A stretch of 64,000 bases of DNA, from assembly GCF_963378095.1 (NCBI RefSeq), contig NZ_OY726397.1, forward strand, positions 4,402,001-4,466,000, given 5' to 3'. Every line of letters begins with the position of its first letter. The first letter of the stretch is position 1. Of this stretch, positions 1 through 8,371 are shown in pieces. This DNA comes from Mycolicibacterium sp. MU0053. Its GTDB lineage: Bacteria > Actinomycetota > Actinomycetes > Mycobacteriales > Mycobacteriaceae. Position numbers and translations under genes: made by a program. The notes beneath the pieces were generated by a model that was given only the letters and a program-made list of their open reading frames with translations, had not been told where the DNA came from and ran no database searches.

Positions 1-1
1 G

Positions 2-886
2 CGGGTCCCGCTGGTGACCATGCCGCAGCCGGCGTTGACCGCCGCCGCCGGCGCTGCCGTCATCGCCGAGCAGGGCCCCTCCCCCGACGCACCCACCGGC
101 ATGGCGCCGGCCCCCGACGCCGCGGACCTGCCCACCGGGTTGGCGCCGGCCGCCTGGGCCGCGGGCGCGGCCGGGGCTGCGGCCGCCGAGTCGGCGTCGG
201 ACGGATCGCCGTCGGCCACCTTCCGTGCGCTGGCCTGGTCGCAGGACGACGACGGCAGCGAACCGGTGCCCTACACCGGCGCGGATTACACCTTCGATCA
301 GGCCGCCGCCGCCCGCCCGCCGATCGAATTCGAGACCGACGAGGTCGACGCGTTCGGGTCCGACGGCGGCGAACCGCCGTCGCTGCCCTGGTACCAGCGT
401 CCCCCGGTGCTCTTCGGTGCCGCCGCGGTTGCACTGCTCGCGGTCTCCGGGGTGGCCTTCTCGCTGACCGGCAACTCCGCCGACAGCGAACCGGTCACGG
501 TGAAGACCACGCTGCCCACCTCGGAGACCCTCACGACCGTGATCACCGGTACCGACGGCGAGCGGACAGTGTCCACCACGGTGGTGCCCCCGCCGCCGCA
601 GCCGACGACGACGACCGAACCGACGGCCGAGCCCACCACCACCACCACCCAGCCGACCACCACGACAACCACGACGACGACCACCACCACCACCACCACC
701 ACGACCCAGCCCACGACGACCACCACCCGCCCGACCACGACGACCCCGCCGCCCACCACCACCGAGCCGCCCCCGACCACCACCGTGGCGCCGCCCACCA
801 CGACGCAGGCCCCGCCGCCGACCCCGGACGAACCGATCATCGATGACGGCGCCGCGGGCGGCGACGTCCCGATCGACGGCGAGTAG
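2..886 (+). CDS. Hsp70-like membrane protein with Thr-rich tail, C-terminal part (5' end outside window)
   Basis: The frame is open at the window edge. Its first residues (RVPLVTMPQPALTAAAG) align with the end of the actin-like domain of the complete paralogue at 20647-22434, so the gene starts upstream and the GTG at 14 is not its start. A linker follows that contains TFRALAWSQDDD and EPVPYTG, both shared with the paralogue. Then come one membrane segment near 415-475 and a tail dominated by Thr and Pro (about 600-830). The topology suggests a cytoplasmic nucleotide-binding domain with a mucin-like tail outside the membrane. It ends 14 bases before iniR, so the two are probably cotranscribed. 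Function is unknown; a link to envelope stress sensing is inferred only from that neighbour. Confidence 0.8.
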   Translation, partial: RVPLVTMPQPALTAAAGAAVIAEQGPSPDAPTGMAPAPDAADLPTGLAPAAWAAGAAGAAAAESASDGSPSATFRALAWSQDDDGSEPVPYTGADYTFDQAAAARPPIEFETDEVDAFGSDGGEPPSLPWYQRPPVLFGAAAVALLAVSGVAFSLTGNSADSEPVTVKTTLPTSETLTTVITGTDGERTVSTTVVPPPPQPTTTTEPTAEPTTTTTQPTTTTTTTTTTTTTTTTTQPTTTTTRPTTTTPPPTTTEPPPTTTVAPPTTTQAPPPTPDEPIIDDGAAGGDVPIDGE

Positions 887-900
887 CCGTTGGCCCCGCC

Positions 901-3360
901 GTGACCGAAGTCCCCCCGGCCGCCCGGGCCGTCGTGAGCGCATTCGGCGATCCGGCCGCCACGCCGGCGAAACTGCTCGTGGCCGGCGGCATCGGCACCG
1001 GCAAGACCGCAACGCTGCTGGCCATCCGGGAAGCGTTGCGGGCCAACGGGATCGAGGCGAGTACCACCGCAGCCGCGGAGCTCGCCGGGACGGCGATGGT
1101 CATCGACGACGCCGAAGCGCTCACCGACGCCGAACTCGGGGTGCTCACCGGATTGGCCAGGACGCCCGGGTCGACGGTCGTGGTGGCGACGCAACCCTGT
1201 GAACAGCGCCGTGCCCTGCGGGAGCTGATGACCACGATCGAACGCGAGCGGCCACGGGTGACACTGGGCGCGCTGTCCCGCATCGAGGTGAGCCGCCGGC
1301 ACGACAATCAGGACGCCGAGATCATCAGTGCCATCCTGGCCGCCACCGCCGGGTTGCCGTTCCTCGTCGACGCCGTCGCGGTGACCGAGAACATCGCCCG
1401 ATCAAGCTATTTCGCGCTCGTCGACCGGTTGCGTCGGGTCGACGAGGCGTTGCTCGAGGCGATGCTCATCGCGTCGCTGAGCCCCGGCTTGGGCCCGGCC
1501 GACATCGCGGCGGCATTGCACATCGAACCCGACCCGGCGCGCGAGGTCACGGACCGGGCGTTCGCCACCGGGTTGCTCGACGCCGCGCTGGGCGCGCCGT
1601 TCACCGCGACCGTGCACCGCGCCGTGGCGCAGATCCTCGGCGCCGTCCGGCATCACGAGATCGAAACCGCCCTGCTGCGCAGCCAGCTCGAATTGGGCAC
1701 AATGTCAACGGATCTCGCGCTGCAGTTGGCCGAACACGGCATGCGCGAACCGGGCCTGTCCGCGGTGCTGACGGAGGCCGCGACGCGCGCCGACGGCCGC
1801 GCCGATATGGTGCGCGTCTATCGGGCCGCGATCGACGCCGGACCGGAAGCCGGCTCCGAGGCCCTGTCCGCACGGCTGGCCGATGCCCTGGCGCAGCGGG
1901 GCCGGTGCGGTGAGGCGGCCGCGCTCAGCGATGCGCTGCTCGACAGTGCGGACCCGGACGTGCGGGCGACCGCGGTGCGGGTGGGCGCCTCGGTAGCCAT
2001 GCACGACGGTCACGCCGATCAGGCCGCCGAGCTGTTCGGGTGGCTGGGCCCCGACGCCTCGGTCGGCGCGTCCGCAGCGGTGGTGTTTGCCGCCGTCGGG
2101 TCGCTGCCGGCCGCCCGGGATGCGCTGGAAGGCGGGCGGGCCGGACCACCGACGTCGGGGGCGCGCGCCGCCCGCAACCTGGCCCAGGGCCTGTTGATGA
2201 CCTTCGACCAACCCTATGACGTGGCCGCGGCGCGGCTGGGCCTGGCGGCCGGCGGCCCGCCGGCGCAGCACGCCGTCCCGGACACCCCCGCGGCCGTCAT
2301 CGCGCTCGCGGCGCTGCACTCCGGGGATCCGGTGCGGGCCCGCAGCGTGCTCGCCCGGGCGTTACGCGAGGCCGACACCACACCCGCAGCGGCGTTCGAC
2401 CATCGGCACCGGCTGCTGCAGGCCTGGCTGAAGATGCAGGACGGCCAGCTGACGGCCGCAGCGGCCGAGGTAGCGGCCCTGCCCGGCCCCGAGCTGCACC
2501 GGCGCGACGCCCTGTGGTGGACCGCACTGCAGGCGGCGCTGGCACGCCGCAACGGCGACACCGGGGCCCTGCAGCAGCACTGGTACGCGGCCATCGAGGT
2601 GCTCTCCGAGTATTCGGTTGACCTGTTCAGCCTGCTGCCGCTGGGCGAGCTGTGGGTCGCCGGGGTTCGCATGCGGCAGGAGGATCGACTCGCGCATCCG
2701 CTGGATCAGGCCTTCGGCCTGCTGTCCGACCTCGGCAACCCGGTCGCGTGGAGCCTGCCGCTGCGCTGGGCCGGGGTGCACGCCGCGATCCTGGCCAACT
2801 CCCCGGAGTCGATGGCGCCGCACGGGCAGGCACTCAGCGCGGCGGCCCCCGCCAGCGCGTTCGCCCGGGCGCTGGCCCAGGCCGGACGGGCGTGGCTGCG
2901 GGTGTTGGCGCACCAGGTCGAGGTCGACGACGTCGCCGCCGCCGCCCGCGGGCTGGCCCAGTTCGGCCTGGGCTGGGACGCCACCCGGCTGGCCGGCCAG
3001 GCCGCACTGCAGACGCCGGATCCGCGGGTCTCGAGCGCCATGCTCCAGGTGGCGCGGGACCTGAAGCTGGTCGCCGGTCAGGACGCCGGCGCGGGACCGG
3101 AACCGACGGGCACCCCCGCGGGTGGCGAGGACGCCCCCGCACGCCCGGCGCCGACGCCGGCCGGGGCGCTGTCCGAACGCGAGCGCGAGGTTGCCGAACT
3201 GTTGTTGCTGGGCCTGCCCTATCGCGATATCGGCGCCCAATTGTTCATTTCGGCGAAGACCGTCGAGCATCACGTGGCCCGCATTCGGCGCCGTCTCGGG
3301 GCCGAATCCCGCTCCGAGATGCTGTCGATGCTGCGGGCGATGTTGCTGCCCCAGGGCTGA
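901..3360 (+). CDS. iniR: IniR-like signal-transduction ATPase with LuxR-type HTH
   Basis: The 819-residue protein has a Walker A motif at residues 29-36 (GGIGTGKT), a Walker B-like stretch VIDD near 67-70, a long helical repeat-like middle, and a C-terminal LuxR/NarL helix-turn-helix at about 757-815 (LSEREREVAELLLLGLPYRDI, then AKTVEHHVARIRRRLG). This is the STAND/LuxR layout and length of M. tuberculosis Rv0339c (IniR), which activates the iniBAC envelope-stress operon. The next gene, an Rv0338c-type iron-sulfur protein, is also the M. tuberculosis neighbour. The start is GTG 901, 14 bases after the Hsp70-like gene. The iniBAC target genes are not in this window. Confidence 0.85.
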   Translation: MTEVPPAARAVVSAFGDPAATPAKLLVAGGIGTGKTATLLAIREALRANGIEASTTAAAELAGTAMVIDDAEALTDAELGVLTGLARTPGSTVVVATQPCEQRRALRELMTTIERERPRVTLGALSRIEVSRRHDNQDAEIISAILAATAGLPFLVDAVAVTENIARSSYFALVDRLRRVDEALLEAMLIASLSPGLGPADIAAALHIEPDPAREVTDRAFATGLLDAALGAPFTATVHRAVAQILGAVRHHEIETALLRSQLELGTMSTDLALQLAEHGMREPGLSAVLTEAATRADGRADMVRVYRAAIDAGPEAGSEALSARLADALAQRGRCGEAAALSDALLDSADPDVRATAVRVGASVAMHDGHADQAAELFGWLGPDASVGASAAVVFAAVGSLPAARDALEGGRAGPPTSGARAARNLAQGLLMTFDQPYDVAAARLGLAAGGPPAQHAVPDTPAAVIALAALHSGDPVRARSVLARALREADTTPAAAFDHRHRLLQAWLKMQDGQLTAAAAEVAALPGPELHRRDALWWTALQAALARRNGDTGALQQHWYAAIEVLSEYSVDLFSLLPLGELWVAGVRMRQEDRLAHPLDQAFGLLSDLGNPVAWSLPLRWAGVHAAILANSPESMAPHGQALSAAAPASAFARALAQAGRAWLRVLAHQVEVDDVAAAARGLAQFGLGWDATRLAGQAALQTPDPRVSSAMLQVARDLKLVAGQDAGAGPEPTGTPAGGEDAPARPAPTPAGALSEREREVAELLLLGLPYRDIGAQLFISAKTVEHHVARIRRRLGAESRSEMLSMLRAMLLPQG

Positions 3361-3406
3361 TTTCGGACCAATCTCGCGCTGAGACGCATAACACACCGGC
3401 GCCAAG

Positions 3407-3425
3407 TTAGGTAAGCCTCGGTAGC
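3407..3425 (+). promoter_or_regulatory. Possible IdeR half-site
   Basis: TTAGGTAAGCCTCGGTAGC matches the first 12 positions of the mycobacterial iron box TWAGGTWAGSCTWACCTWA exactly but none of the last seven. It lies about 100 bases before the iron-sulfur protein gene. With only one arm it may be chance or a degenerate box. Confidence 0.3.
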
Positions 3426-3468
3426 GGCAGGAATCACCGAAGTGTCACTATGAGCAGGACGTGGTCTA

Positions 3469-3509
3469 GTTACCGGCCAGTAACATAGCCGATGTTACCC
3501 ACGGGTAAC
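3469..3509. promoter_or_regulatory. Twin 16-bp palindromic operator candidates
   Basis: Two sites of form GTTAC-N6-GTAAC lie 25 bases apart, start to start. The first, 3469-3484, has centre CGGCCA. The second, 3494-3509, is GTTACCCACGGGTAAC with 7-base arms. They end 19 bases before the GTG of the iron-sulfur protein, where a repressor would block transcription or initiation. Spacing and symmetry resemble operators of TetR-type dimers; the regulator is unknown. Confidence 0.6.
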
Positions 3510-3528
3510 TACAGAATGGAGGCGCGCG

Positions 3529-6480
3529 GTGGGCACTCTCGAGTGGATCAGGTTGGGCATAGGCCTGGCTGCGACCGTGATCGTGCTGGTATTCGCCGCC
3601 AAGCGGGTGCTTTGGCTCACCAACCTCATCCGGTCCGGTCAGCCCACCATTCACGAGGGCGCGCGCAAGGATGATCTCGGTCAACGCCTGCTCAATCAGG
3701 CCAAGGAAGTCTTTGCCCAGACCAAGCTGCTGAAGTGGTCCATCCCCGGCATGGCGCACTTCTTCACCATGTGGGGCTTCTTCATTCTCGCGACCGTGTA
3801 TCTCGAGGCCTACGGCGTCCTGTTCGACCCCGAGTTCCACATTCCGATCGTGGGCCGCTGGCCCGCGCTGGGCTTCCTGCAGGACTTCTTCGCCGCGGCC
3901 GTGCTGGTCGGCATCATCGTGTTCGCGATCATCCGGCTGCGCACCGAACCCAAGGAGCACGGCCGCTCGTCGCGGTTCTACGGCTCGCACACCGGTGGGG
4001 CCTGGCTGATCCTGTGGATGATCCTCCTGGTCATCCTGACCTTCGCGGTGTTCCGCGGCGCGGCCGTCAACGTGCTCAAGGACGACTTCCCGTATCAGTC
4101 CGGCGCCTTCTTCTCCGACGCCATGGCCTGGCTGATGGCCCCGCTGGGCGACACCGCAAACCACGTCATCGAGACCGTCGCCCTGCTCGGCCACATCGGC
4201 GTCATGCTGGCCTTCCTGCTGATCGTGCTGCACTCCAAGCACCTGCACATCGGCCTGGCGCCGGTCAACGTCACGTTCAAGCGGCTGCCTGACGGCCTGG
4301 GTCCGCTGCTGCCGATGGAGCACAACGGCGCCCTGATCGACTTCGAGGATCCCGCCGAGGACGCCGTGCTCGGCAAGGGCAAGATCGAGGACTTCAGCTG
4401 GAAGGCCTACCTCGACATGACCACCTGCACCGAGTGCGGGCGTTGTCAGTCACAGTGCCCGGCCTGGAACACTGGCAAGCCGCTGTCCCCGAAGCTGCTC
4501 ATCATGGACCTGCGCGATCACCTGTTCGCCAAGGCGCCCTACATCATCGGCGGTCAGACGGTCCTGGAGAACACCCCCGAGGGCGGCCTCGGCGAAGAAC
4601 TCCGCGGCGAGAAGCACGCCGAGGAACACCACGTCCCCGAGTCCGGATTCGGCCGGATCACCGGGTCGGGCCCCGATCAGGCCACCCGTCCGCTGGTCGG
4701 CACCGCCGAACAGGGCGGCGTCATCGACCCCGACGTGCTGTGGTCCTGCACCACCTGCGGCGCCTGCGTCGAGCAGTGCCCGGTGGACATCGAGCACATC
4801 GACCACATCGTCGACATGCGGCGCTATCAGGTGCTGATGGAGTCCGAGTTCCCCTCCGAACTCGCGGTGCTGTTCAAGAACCTGGAGAACAAGGGCAACC
4901 CCTGGGGCCAGAACGCCAAGGACCGGCTCAACTGGATCGACGAGGTCGAGTTCGACGTCCCGGTCTACGGCAAGGACGTCGACTCCTTCGACGGCTACGA
5001 GTACCTGTTCTGGGTCGGCTGCGCCGGTGCCTACGAAGACCGTGCCAAGAAGACCACCAAGGCGGTCGCCGAACTGCTGGCCGTGGCCGGAGTGAAGTAC
5101 CTGGTCCTCGGCGACGGCGAGACCTGCTCGGGCGACTCGGCCCGCCGCGCCGGCAACGAGTTCCTGTTCCAGCAGCTCGCCGCGCAGAACATCGAGACCA
5201 TCGACAACCTCTTCGAGGGCGTCGAGACCGTCGACCGCAAGATCGTCGTGACCTGCCCGCACTGCTTCAACACCCTGGGTCGCGAGTACAGCCAGACCGG
5301 CGCCAACTACACCGTGCTGCACCACACCCAGCTGCTGAACCGGCTGATCCGGGACAAGAAGCTCACGCCCGTGAGCCCCGTCTCGCAGGACATCACCTAC
5401 CACGACCCGTGCTACCTGGGCCGACACAACAAGGTCTACGACGCACCCCGTGAGCTGATCGGTGCTTCCGGTGCCACGCTCACCGAGATGCCGCGGCATG
5501 CCGACCGCGGCCTGTGCTGCGGCGCCGGCGGCGCGCGGATGTGGATGGAAGAGCACATCGGCAAGCGCGTCAACACCGAACGCACCGAAGAGGCCATGGA
5601 CACCGGCGCCTCGAAGATCGCCACCGGCTGCCCGTTCTGCCGCGTGATGATCACCGACGGTGTCGACGAGGTGTCGGCCGCCCGTGAGGTGGACAAGGTC
5701 GAGGTCCTCGACGTCGCGCAGTTGCTGCTGTCCTCGTTGGATCTGTCCGAGGTGAAGCTGCCCGAGAAGGGCGTCGCAGCCGCCGAGTCCGCCGCGCGCG
5801 CCGAGGCCCAAGCCGCTGCCGCTCCCGTCGCCGAACCCGAGGCCCCCGCCGAGGAAGCACCCGCGCCGGAAGCCAAGACCGAGGCACCGGCCGCGCCCGC
5901 GGCCCCGGTCAAGGGCTTGGGCATCGCCGGCGGCGCCAAGCGTCCCGGCGCCAAGAAGGCCGACACCCCGGCCGCCGAGGCGGCACCGGCCGCACCCGCA
6001 GCCCCGGTGAAGGGCCTGGGCATCGCCGGCGGCGCCAAGCGTCCCGGCGCCAAGAAGGCCGCTGCCGCACCGGAGGCCACGACCGAGGCACCCGCCGCCG
6101 GAGCGGCACCCGCCGCGCCGGTCAAGGGCCTGGGGCTGGCCGCCGGCGCCAAGCGCCCGGGGGCCAAGAAGGCGGCTGCCGCACCGGAAGCCACGACCGC
6201 GGCACCCGCCGAGCCGACCGCCGCGCCCGAGGCTACAGCCGCCGAACCGGCCAAGCCCGAAGCTCCGGTGAAGGGCCTCGGCATCGCTGCCGGTGCGCGT
6301 CGTCCCGGCGCCAAGAAGGCCCCGTCCGCTCCCGCGCCCAAACCCGAAGCCGCACAACCCGAACCGGAACCTGCGGCGCCGGAGCCGGCCCAGGAGTCCG
6401 CTCCGGAACCGGCCAAGGACGAGCCGCCGGTGAAGGGTCTGGGAATCGCGAAGGGGGCCCGGCCGCCGGGCAAACGCTAG
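3529..6480 (+). CDS. Membrane-bound iron-sulfur heterodisulfide-reductase-like protein (Rv0338c type)
   Basis: The 983-residue protein has several N-terminal membrane segments (about residues 5-250). A two-cluster ferredoxin module follows, CTECGRCQSQCP from C300 and CTTCGACVEQCP from C407. Two cysteine-rich CCG-type domains come next: one around C533, the other with CCGAGGARMW at 663-672. This matches HdrD/GlpC-like oxidoreductases and the essential M. tuberculosis Rv0338c (882 aa), whose electron donor and acceptor are unknown. From residue 794 the tail is Ala/Pro/Glu-rich and carries five copies of a VKGLGIAxGAxRPG motif, which makes it longer than the M. tuberculosis protein. Start GTG 3529 has GGAGG six bases upstream. 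Confidence 0.85.
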   Translation: MGTLEWIRLGIGLAATVIVLVFAAKRVLWLTNLIRSGQPTIHEGARKDDLGQRLLNQAKEVFAQTKLLKWSIPGMAHFFTMWGFFILATVYLEAYGVLFDPEFHIPIVGRWPALGFLQDFFAAAVLVGIIVFAIIRLRTEPKEHGRSSRFYGSHTGGAWLILWMILLVILTFAVFRGAAVNVLKDDFPYQSGAFFSDAMAWLMAPLGDTANHVIETVALLGHIGVMLAFLLIVLHSKHLHIGLAPVNVTFKRLPDGLGPLLPMEHNGALIDFEDPAEDAVLGKGKIEDFSWKAYLDMTTCTECGRCQSQCPAWNTGKPLSPKLLIMDLRDHLFAKAPYIIGGQTVLENTPEGGLGEELRGEKHAEEHHVPESGFGRITGSGPDQATRPLVGTAEQGGVIDPDVLWSCTTCGACVEQCPVDIEHIDHIVDMRRYQVLMESEFPSELAVLFKNLENKGNPWGQNAKDRLNWIDEVEFDVPVYGKDVDSFDGYEYLFWVGCAGAYEDRAKKTTKAVAELLAVAGVKYLVLGDGETCSGDSARRAGNEFLFQQLAAQNIETIDNLFEGVETVDRKIVVTCPHCFNTLGREYSQTGANYTVLHHTQLLNRLIRDKKLTPVSPVSQDITYHDPCYLGRHNKVYDAPRELIGASGATLTEMPRHADRGLCCGAGGARMWMEEHIGKRVNTERTEEAMDTGASKIATGCPFCRVMITDGVDEVSAAREVDKVEVLDVAQLLLSSLDLSEVKLPEKGVAAAESAARAEAQAAAAPVAEPEAPAEEAPAPEAKTEAPAAPAAPVKGLGIAGGAKRPGAKKADTPAAEAAPAAPAAPVKGLGIAGGAKRPGAKKAAAAPEATTEAPAAGAAPAAPVKGLGLAAGAKRPGAKKAAAAPEATTAAPAEPTAAPEATAAEPAKPEAPVKGLGIAAGARRPGAKKAPSAPAPKPEAAQPEPEPAAPEPAQESAPEPAKDEPPVKGLGIAKGARPPGKR

Positions 6481-6483
6481 GGG

Positions 6484-6906
6484 TCAGCCGACCTTGGTGA
6501 GCTGGAACGGCGTCCGGTCGATGTGGCCGCCGGGACAGCCGTAGTTGGAGTCGCTGGACACCGTGCCACCGAGGGTCACCGGGTTGACGTCGATGGAGAT
6601 GAAGGCGGGCGCATAGCGCCCGTCATCACAAATCGCGCCGTCGGGTTTGGTGACCACGAAATGCCAACTGTCGCCGTAGTACGTGGCCGGGCTGATCCAG
6701 CCCTGGTTGCTCGACACCGTTGCGGTGCACGCGGCTGGGGCGCACGTCGAGGAAATGGTCCACAGGAACTCGTCGGCGCCGCCCGTGCCGGTATAGGTGC
6801 CGTTGAGCAGCGGCGGCGGTGCGGCGGACGCGACGGCGGCAAAGCCGAGCATCGCCGCCGTCAGGGCGCCCGTGGTGACCAGTGCGCGTGTCGATGCCAG
6901 CTTCAT
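6484..6906 (-). CDS. Small exported protein with signal peptide
   Basis: The 140-residue product begins MKLASTRALVTTG, followed by a hydrophobic stretch and an Ala-rich cleavage region (ASAAPPP) near residue 28, a typical Sec signal peptide. The mature part has four Cys, which suggests disulfides outside the cytoplasm. The ATG at 6906 has AGGAGG seven bases upstream, which favours it over longer in-frame starts. It is convergent with the iron-sulfur gene and divergent from the aminotransferase. No family is recognised beyond 'mycobacterial secreted protein'. Confidence 0.75.
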   Translation of the reverse strand: MKLASTRALVTTGALTAAMLGFAAVASAAPPPLLNGTYTGTGGADEFLWTISSTCAPAACTATVSSNQGWISPATYYGDSWHFVVTKPDGAICDDGRYAPAFISIDVNPVTLGGTVSSDSNYGCPGGHIDRTPFQLTKVG

Positions 6907-7105
6907 GTGTGGGCCTCCTGAGGCGATACCAAATTCCCAGCAAGTTAACAGCCGGCCAGGGTCATTTCGGCCACGCGGGAGCTGAAACCGCCGGTCGTGA
7001 CGGCTACGTTGCCGAACCGAAGACGAAATGCAACGTGCGTCACAGGTTGGTGGCGAACAATTCCGCGCCGAAAATGCGTGGACAGGCCGTGGGACAATTG
7101 CCGTC

Positions 7106-8371
7106 ATGAGTACTTCGCAGTTGCCGTGGCACACCACCGGCCACGAGCACCGGCAACGCATCTTTACGCAGTCGACCAAATTGCAGGACGTCCTGTACGA
7201 GATCCGCGGGCCGATCCACGATCACGCCGCCCGGCTCGAGAACGAGGGCCATCGGATCCTCAAGCTCAACATCGGAAACCCGGCCACCTTCGGCTTCGAG
7301 GCCCCGGATGTCATCATGCGCGACATCATCCAGGCGCTGCCTACGGCCCAGGGTTATTCGGACTCCAAGGGCATCCTGAGCGCGCGCCGAGCGGTGGTCA
7401 CCCGTTATGAACTGGTCGACGGCTTTCCCCGGTTCGACGTCGAGGACGTCTTCTTGGGCAACGGTGTCTCCGAGCTCATCACGATGACGCTGCAGGCCCT
7501 GCTGGACAACGGGGACCAGGTATTGATCCCCGCGCCGGACTACCCGCTGTGGACGGCCTCGACCGCGCTGGCCGGCGGCACCCCGGTGCACTACTTGTGC
7601 GACGAGACCCAGGGCTGGCAGCCCAGCATCGAAGACCTGGAGTCCAAGATCACCGATCGCACCAAGGCGCTGGTGGTGATCAACCCCAACAACCCGACCG
7701 GCGCGGTGTACAGCCGCGAAATCCTCACCCAGATGGCCGATCTGGCGCGCAAGCATCAACTGCTGCTGCTGGCCGACGAGATCTACGACAAGATCCTCTA
7801 CGACGACGCCAAGCACATCAGCATGGCCTCGGTCGCCCCCGACGTGTTGACGCTGACGTTCAACGGCCTGTCCAAGGCCTACCGGGTGGCCGGCTATCGA
7901 TCCGGCTGGCTCACCATCACCGGCCCCAAGGAACACGCCAGCAGCTTCATCGAGGGCATCAGCCTGCTGGCCAACATGCGGCTGTGCCCCAACGTGCCTG
8001 CCCAGCACGCGATTCAGGTGGCCCTCGGCGGTCATCAGAGCATCGACGATCTGGTGCTGCCCGGTGGCCGGTTGTTGGAGCAACGCGATGCGGCCTGGAA
8101 TGCGCTCAACGAGATCCCCGGGGTGTCCTGCGTGAAGCCCGCGGGCGCGCTCTACGCGTTCCCGCGACTGGACCCCGAGGTCTACGACATCCAGGACGAC
8201 GAGCAGTTGGTGCTCGACCTGTTGCTGCAGGAAAAGATCCTGATCACCCAGGGCACCGGGTTCAACTGGCCCGCACCGGATCACCTGCGGATCGTGACGC
8301 TGCCCTGGGCGCGCGATCTGACCAACGCCATCGAACGGCTGGGCAATTTCCTGACCAGCTACCGTCAGTAG
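7106..8371 (+). CDS. aspC: PLP-dependent aminotransferase (AspC/AlaA-like)
   Basis: The 421-residue class I/II aminotransferase has NPNNPTGAVY, the DEIYDKILYDD region, and the Schiff-base lysine K257 in NGLSKAYRVAGYRSGW. It matches M. tuberculosis Rv0337c, annotated aspC; the closest enterobacterial family is AlaA, so alanine or aspartate transamination with 2-oxoglutarate/glutamate is expected. ATG 7106 (MSTSQLPWHTTGH) is chosen because the upstream extension is low-quality sequence. It is followed directly by the YibE/F gene. Confidence 0.85.
   Translation: MSTSQLPWHTTGHEHRQRIFTQSTKLQDVLYEIRGPIHDHAARLENEGHRILKLNIGNPATFGFEAPDVIMRDIIQALPTAQGYSDSKGILSARRAVVTRYELVDGFPRFDVEDVFLGNGVSELITMTLQALLDNGDQVLIPAPDYPLWTASTALAGGTPVHYLCDETQGWQPSIEDLESKITDRTKALVVINPNNPTGAVYSREILTQMADLARKHQLLLLADEIYDKILYDDAKHISMASVAPDVLTLTFNGLSKAYRVAGYRSGWLTITGPKEHASSFIEGISLLANMRLCPNVPAQHAIQVALGGHQSIDDLVLPGGRLLEQRDAAWNALNEIPGVSCVKPAGALYAFPRLDPEVYDIQDDEQLVLDLLLQEKILITQGTGFNWPAPDHLRIVTLPWARDLTNAIERLGNFLTSYRQ

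Noticed and set aside
600..830. ACC/ACG repeat track, possible tandem repeat or CRISPR-like region
   Set aside because: It is the coding sequence of a Thr/Pro-rich protein tail; there are no spacers or constant-length repeats. The same applies to 20700-20860.
4450..6357. Long minus-strand open frame (635 codons) opposite the iron-sulfur gene
   Set aside because: GC-rich codon bias opens long antisense frames in this genome. The plus-strand gene has clear domains and an RBS, and the antisense protein is low-complexity Gly/Leu/Val.
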